Below are positions 62,212 to 64,000 of a DNA stretch of 64,000 bases, one piece after another. The stretch's first letter is position 1, and each line of letters starts with the position of its first letter. Source of the DNA: Acidovorax sp. sic0104 (GTDB lineage: Bacteria; Pseudomonadota; Gammaproteobacteria; Burkholderiales; Burkholderiaceae_C); contig NZ_JAHUWH010000003.1 in NCBI RefSeq assembly GCF_019219095.1, positions 186,001-250,000 on the forward strand, in the 5' to 3' direction. The position numbers and the translations under genes were made by a program. The notes under the pieces are model-generated. The model ran no database searches. It saw only the letters and a list, made by a program, of their open reading frames with translations, and was not told the DNA's origin.

Positions 62212-62661
62212 ATGTTCCGCCTATCTCCTCTTGCACCGCTCACCCTCGGCCTGCTCACTCTGGCCGGCTGCAGTTCGTCACTGTTCACCCCGCCGCGCGG
62301 CGTGGATGTGACCGAATCCCAAGTCACCAGTTTCCGCCAGCGGGAGGACGAACAATTGCTGCGGCGGCAGGTGTCGCCGCCGCTCGACACGCCCCTGACG
62401 CTGCTGGAGGCACCGCTGCCGCGCTACCCGTCGTTTATGCTGAATGACCCGTCGCCCACGGCGCGCGGCGATGTGAAGGTGTCGTTCGAAATCATGCCCA
62501 GCGGGCTGGTCGGCACCGCGCGCGTAGTGTCTGGAACCGGCGATGAAGCCCTCCACAAACCCGCGACTGACGCGGTGCGCCGCTGGAAGTTTGCGCCGCT
62601 GCTGCGCAATGGCGAACCCGCCCGCCTGGTGCTTGAGCACACCTTCCGCATGGAACCCTGA
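62212..62661 (+). CDS. Lipoprotein with TonB-C-terminal-like domain
   Basis: A 149-residue envelope protein. The signal ends in the lipobox LAGC with the modified cysteine at C20. A short polar linker follows. The C-terminal half (about 82-149: DVKVSFEIMPSGLVGTARVV and EALHKPATDAVRRWKFAPL) is the TonB_C/energy-transducer-type fold, without the usual N-terminal membrane anchor of TonB. It may act as a periplasmic partner or stand-alone domain. The ATG at 62212 gives MFRLSPLAPLTLGLLTLAGC. Confidence 0.82.
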   Translation: MFRLSPLAPLTLGLLTLAGCSSSLFTPPRGVDVTESQVTSFRQREDEQLLRRQVSPPLDTPLTLLEAPLPRYPSFMLNDPSPTARGDVKVSFEIMPSGLVGTARVVSGTGDEALHKPATDAVRRWKFAPLLRNGEPARLVLEHTFRMEP

Positions 62662-62691
62662 ACGTGCGGCCAGATGCCGCACTAGCGCCGC

Positions 62692-63969
62692 TCACGCATC
62701 CCGCGCCAGCCGCAACCCCGTGTACTGCCAGCGCGCCGTGGCCGCGAAGAAGTTGCGGTAGGTGCTGCGCGCATGCCCGGAAGGCGTGGCGCAAGAGCTG
62801 CCGCGCAGCACGTACTGGTTGACCATGAACTTGCCGTTGTACTCGCCCACCGCACCGTCGGCGGTGCGAAAGCCCGGGTAGGCGGCGTAGCTCGACTGCG
62901 TCCATTGCCAGGCGCTACCGAACAGTTGTTCCAGCGTCTGGCCATCGTGGGCGCCGTGGCCATCGTCGCCGTCATCATCGTGTCCACCAGCCGCTGCTAC
63001 GGCTTGCGCCGCATGCTCCCACTCGGCTTCGGTCGGCAGGCGTGCGCCCACCCAGCGGGCGTAGGCATCGGCCTCGTAGTACGACAGATGCACCACAGGC
63101 AGGTCGCCACGCAGCGGCTGCAGGCCCGCCAGGGTGAACGCATGCCAGAAGCCACCGTCCATCCGGTGCCAGTACAGGGGGTGGTCAAGCCCCTGGGCCA
63201 CCCGCCAGTCCCAGCCTTCGGCCAGCCAATGGGCGGGGTCGTCGTAGCCTCCGCCCTCCACAAAGGCCAGCCATTCCGCGTTGGTCACCAGCCGCGAGGC
63301 CAGCGCATACGGTGCCAGGTAGGTGCGGTGGCGCGGGCTTTCGTTGTCGAAGGCAAAACCGTCGCCTCGGTGGCCGATGTCCACCAGCCCGCCGTCCAGC
63401 GTCAGCCACCCGAAGGGCTCGATGGCTGGCACCAGGGCCAGGTCGCCCGCCGAATCTGAAGTTGTGCCGTACGCCGGCCACGTGGAGTTGCACGACAGCA
63501 GGTGCTTGACGTCCGTCACCAAGAGCTCCTGGTGCTGCTGCTCGTGCTGCAGGCCCAGCTCGATCAGCGCGCACAGCGCCGCGTCGTTCAGCACGGTGGG
63601 CATCAGGCGCGCCATGCGCTGGTCCACGTTGGCACGGTAGGCTCGCACGGCATCGAGCGACGGGCGGGTCAGCAGCCCGCGCTGCGCACGCGGGTGCTTG
63701 GCGCCCACGCCGTTGTAGTACGAATTGAACAGTACGCGAAACGCGGGGTCGAAGGGCGCAAAGCCCGGCTCGTTCGGCTCCAGCACGAAGGTTTCGAAAA
63801 ACCAGGTGGTGTGCGCCAGGTGCCACTTGGCCGGGCTGGCGTCGGGCATGGACTGCGCGCCGCAGTCCTCGGCCGACAGGGGCGCGACCAGGGCCACGCT
63901 GTGGTCCCGCACGGCGGCATAGCGCGAGAGCAGCGCGGTCAACGGGGGGCACACATCCATGTTGGTCAT
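62692..63969 (-). CDS. egtB: Ergothioneine-biosynthesis sulfoxide synthase EgtB
   Basis: A 425-residue non-heme iron enzyme. It joins a thiol (gamma-glutamylcysteine or cysteine) to trimethylhistidine. The N-terminal DinB-like domain gives the iron ligands H50 (KWHLAHTTWFF), H142 and H146 (QHEQQHQELL). The C-terminal FGly-like lectin fold has VHLSYYEADAYARWVGARLP and YVLRGSSCATPSGHARSTYR. An Asp/His/Gly-rich insertion (GGHDDDGDDGHGAHDG, 328-343) interrupts this domain. No egtD is visible; it could be just outside the right edge. The ATG at 63969 is 31 bp from the end of the window. Confidence 0.93.
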   Translation of the reverse strand: MTNMDVCPPLTALLSRYAAVRDHSVALVAPLSAEDCGAQSMPDASPAKWHLAHTTWFFETFVLEPNEPGFAPFDPAFRVLFNSYYNGVGAKHPRAQRGLLTRPSLDAVRAYRANVDQRMARLMPTVLNDAALCALIELGLQHEQQHQELLVTDVKHLLSCNSTWPAYGTTSDSAGDLALVPAIEPFGWLTLDGGLVDIGHRGDGFAFDNESPRHRTYLAPYALASRLVTNAEWLAFVEGGGYDDPAHWLAEGWDWRVAQGLDHPLYWHRMDGGFWHAFTLAGLQPLRGDLPVVHLSYYEADAYARWVGARLPTEAEWEHAAQAVAAAGGHDDDGDDGHGAHDGQTLEQLFGSAWQWTQSSYAAYPGFRTADGAVGEYNGKFMVNQYVLRGSSCATPSGHARSTYRNFFAATARWQYTGLRLARDA

Positions 63970-64000
63970 AGTCCATCCATCCTCAGGGGCGCGCGTGCAG

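Overview
The window is high-GC, densely coded DNA that looks like the chromosome of a Comamonadaceae betaproteobacterium (Acidovorax-like). I base this on gene content and order (a cys operon with a DUF934 gene, MnmC and YggX as neighbours, thiO-thiS-thiG-thiE behind a TPP riboswitch, many Bug-type receptors) and on three families of short intergenic repeats typical of this group. I see no phage, insertion sequence, CRISPR array, rRNA or tRNA.

Layout. 1-2.5 kb: an ABC-2 exporter (permease cut by the window edge) divergent from a Fur/Zur-type regulator, with a perfect 14-bp AT-rich palindrome between them. 2.5-5.2 kb: a sulfatase, a Bug receptor and a molbindin, all leftward. 5.4-8.1 kb: an SDR, a quinone-oxidoreductase-like enzyme and a TetR regulator. 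8.2-17.3 kb: a leftward organosulfur cluster (sulfate-binding protein, SsuE, two tandem sulfonate-binding proteins, a 73-residue ORF, SsuD, a VOC protein, SsuC, SsuA, SsuB and an SsuF-like molbindin). 17.4-19.8 kb: yggX and mnmC. 19.9-26.1 kb: sulfate assimilation (TauE/SafE permease, cysI, DUF934, cysH, cysD, cysN). 26.2-27.8 kb: a 7Fe-type ferredoxin and a ferredoxin-NADP reductase. 27.9-31 kb: an NTF2-like protein, an AraC regulator, and a TetR regulator with a double operator facing an NAD-binding enzyme. 31-37.3 kb: thiamine supply (TPP riboswitch plus cytX, thiD, a second TPP riboswitch plus thiOSGE). 37.3-45.4 kb: a FimV-like protein, beta-oxidation enzymes, a Crp/Fnr regulator, and an APH-kinase/acyl-CoA dehydrogenase pair. 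45.6-57.3 kb: mixed housekeeping and accessory genes: L,D-transpeptidase, asparaginase, penicillin-acylase-like enzyme, cyclase-FHA protein, LD-carboxypeptidase, a TadA-haloalkane dehalogenase fusion, LysE and a GlxA-like regulator. 57.2-64 kb: a LivJ-type binding protein, RlhA, MetY, a TonB-like lipoprotein and EgtB.

How it fits together. Sulfur dominates the left 26 kb. Sulfate esters, sulfonates and sulfate would be captured, desulfonated to sulfite or imported, reduced by CysD/N, CysH and CysI to sulfide, and fixed by MetY at 61 kb. The TauE/SafE protein could vent excess sulfite. The two molbindin genes, 3.4 kb apart, share an identical 130-bp stretch and link the sulfatase module to the ssu module. 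Thiamine synthesis is the second theme and also consumes sulfur through ThiS.

The most unusual items are the TadA-dehalogenase fusion, the duplicated molbindin, an intergenic repeat that became coding sequence at the start of cysN (and another at the end of the L,D-transpeptidase gene), a TPP riboswitch with a long GC-rich hairpin inserted in its 3' arm, and an unfused APH-ACAD gene pair resembling animal ACAD10/11.
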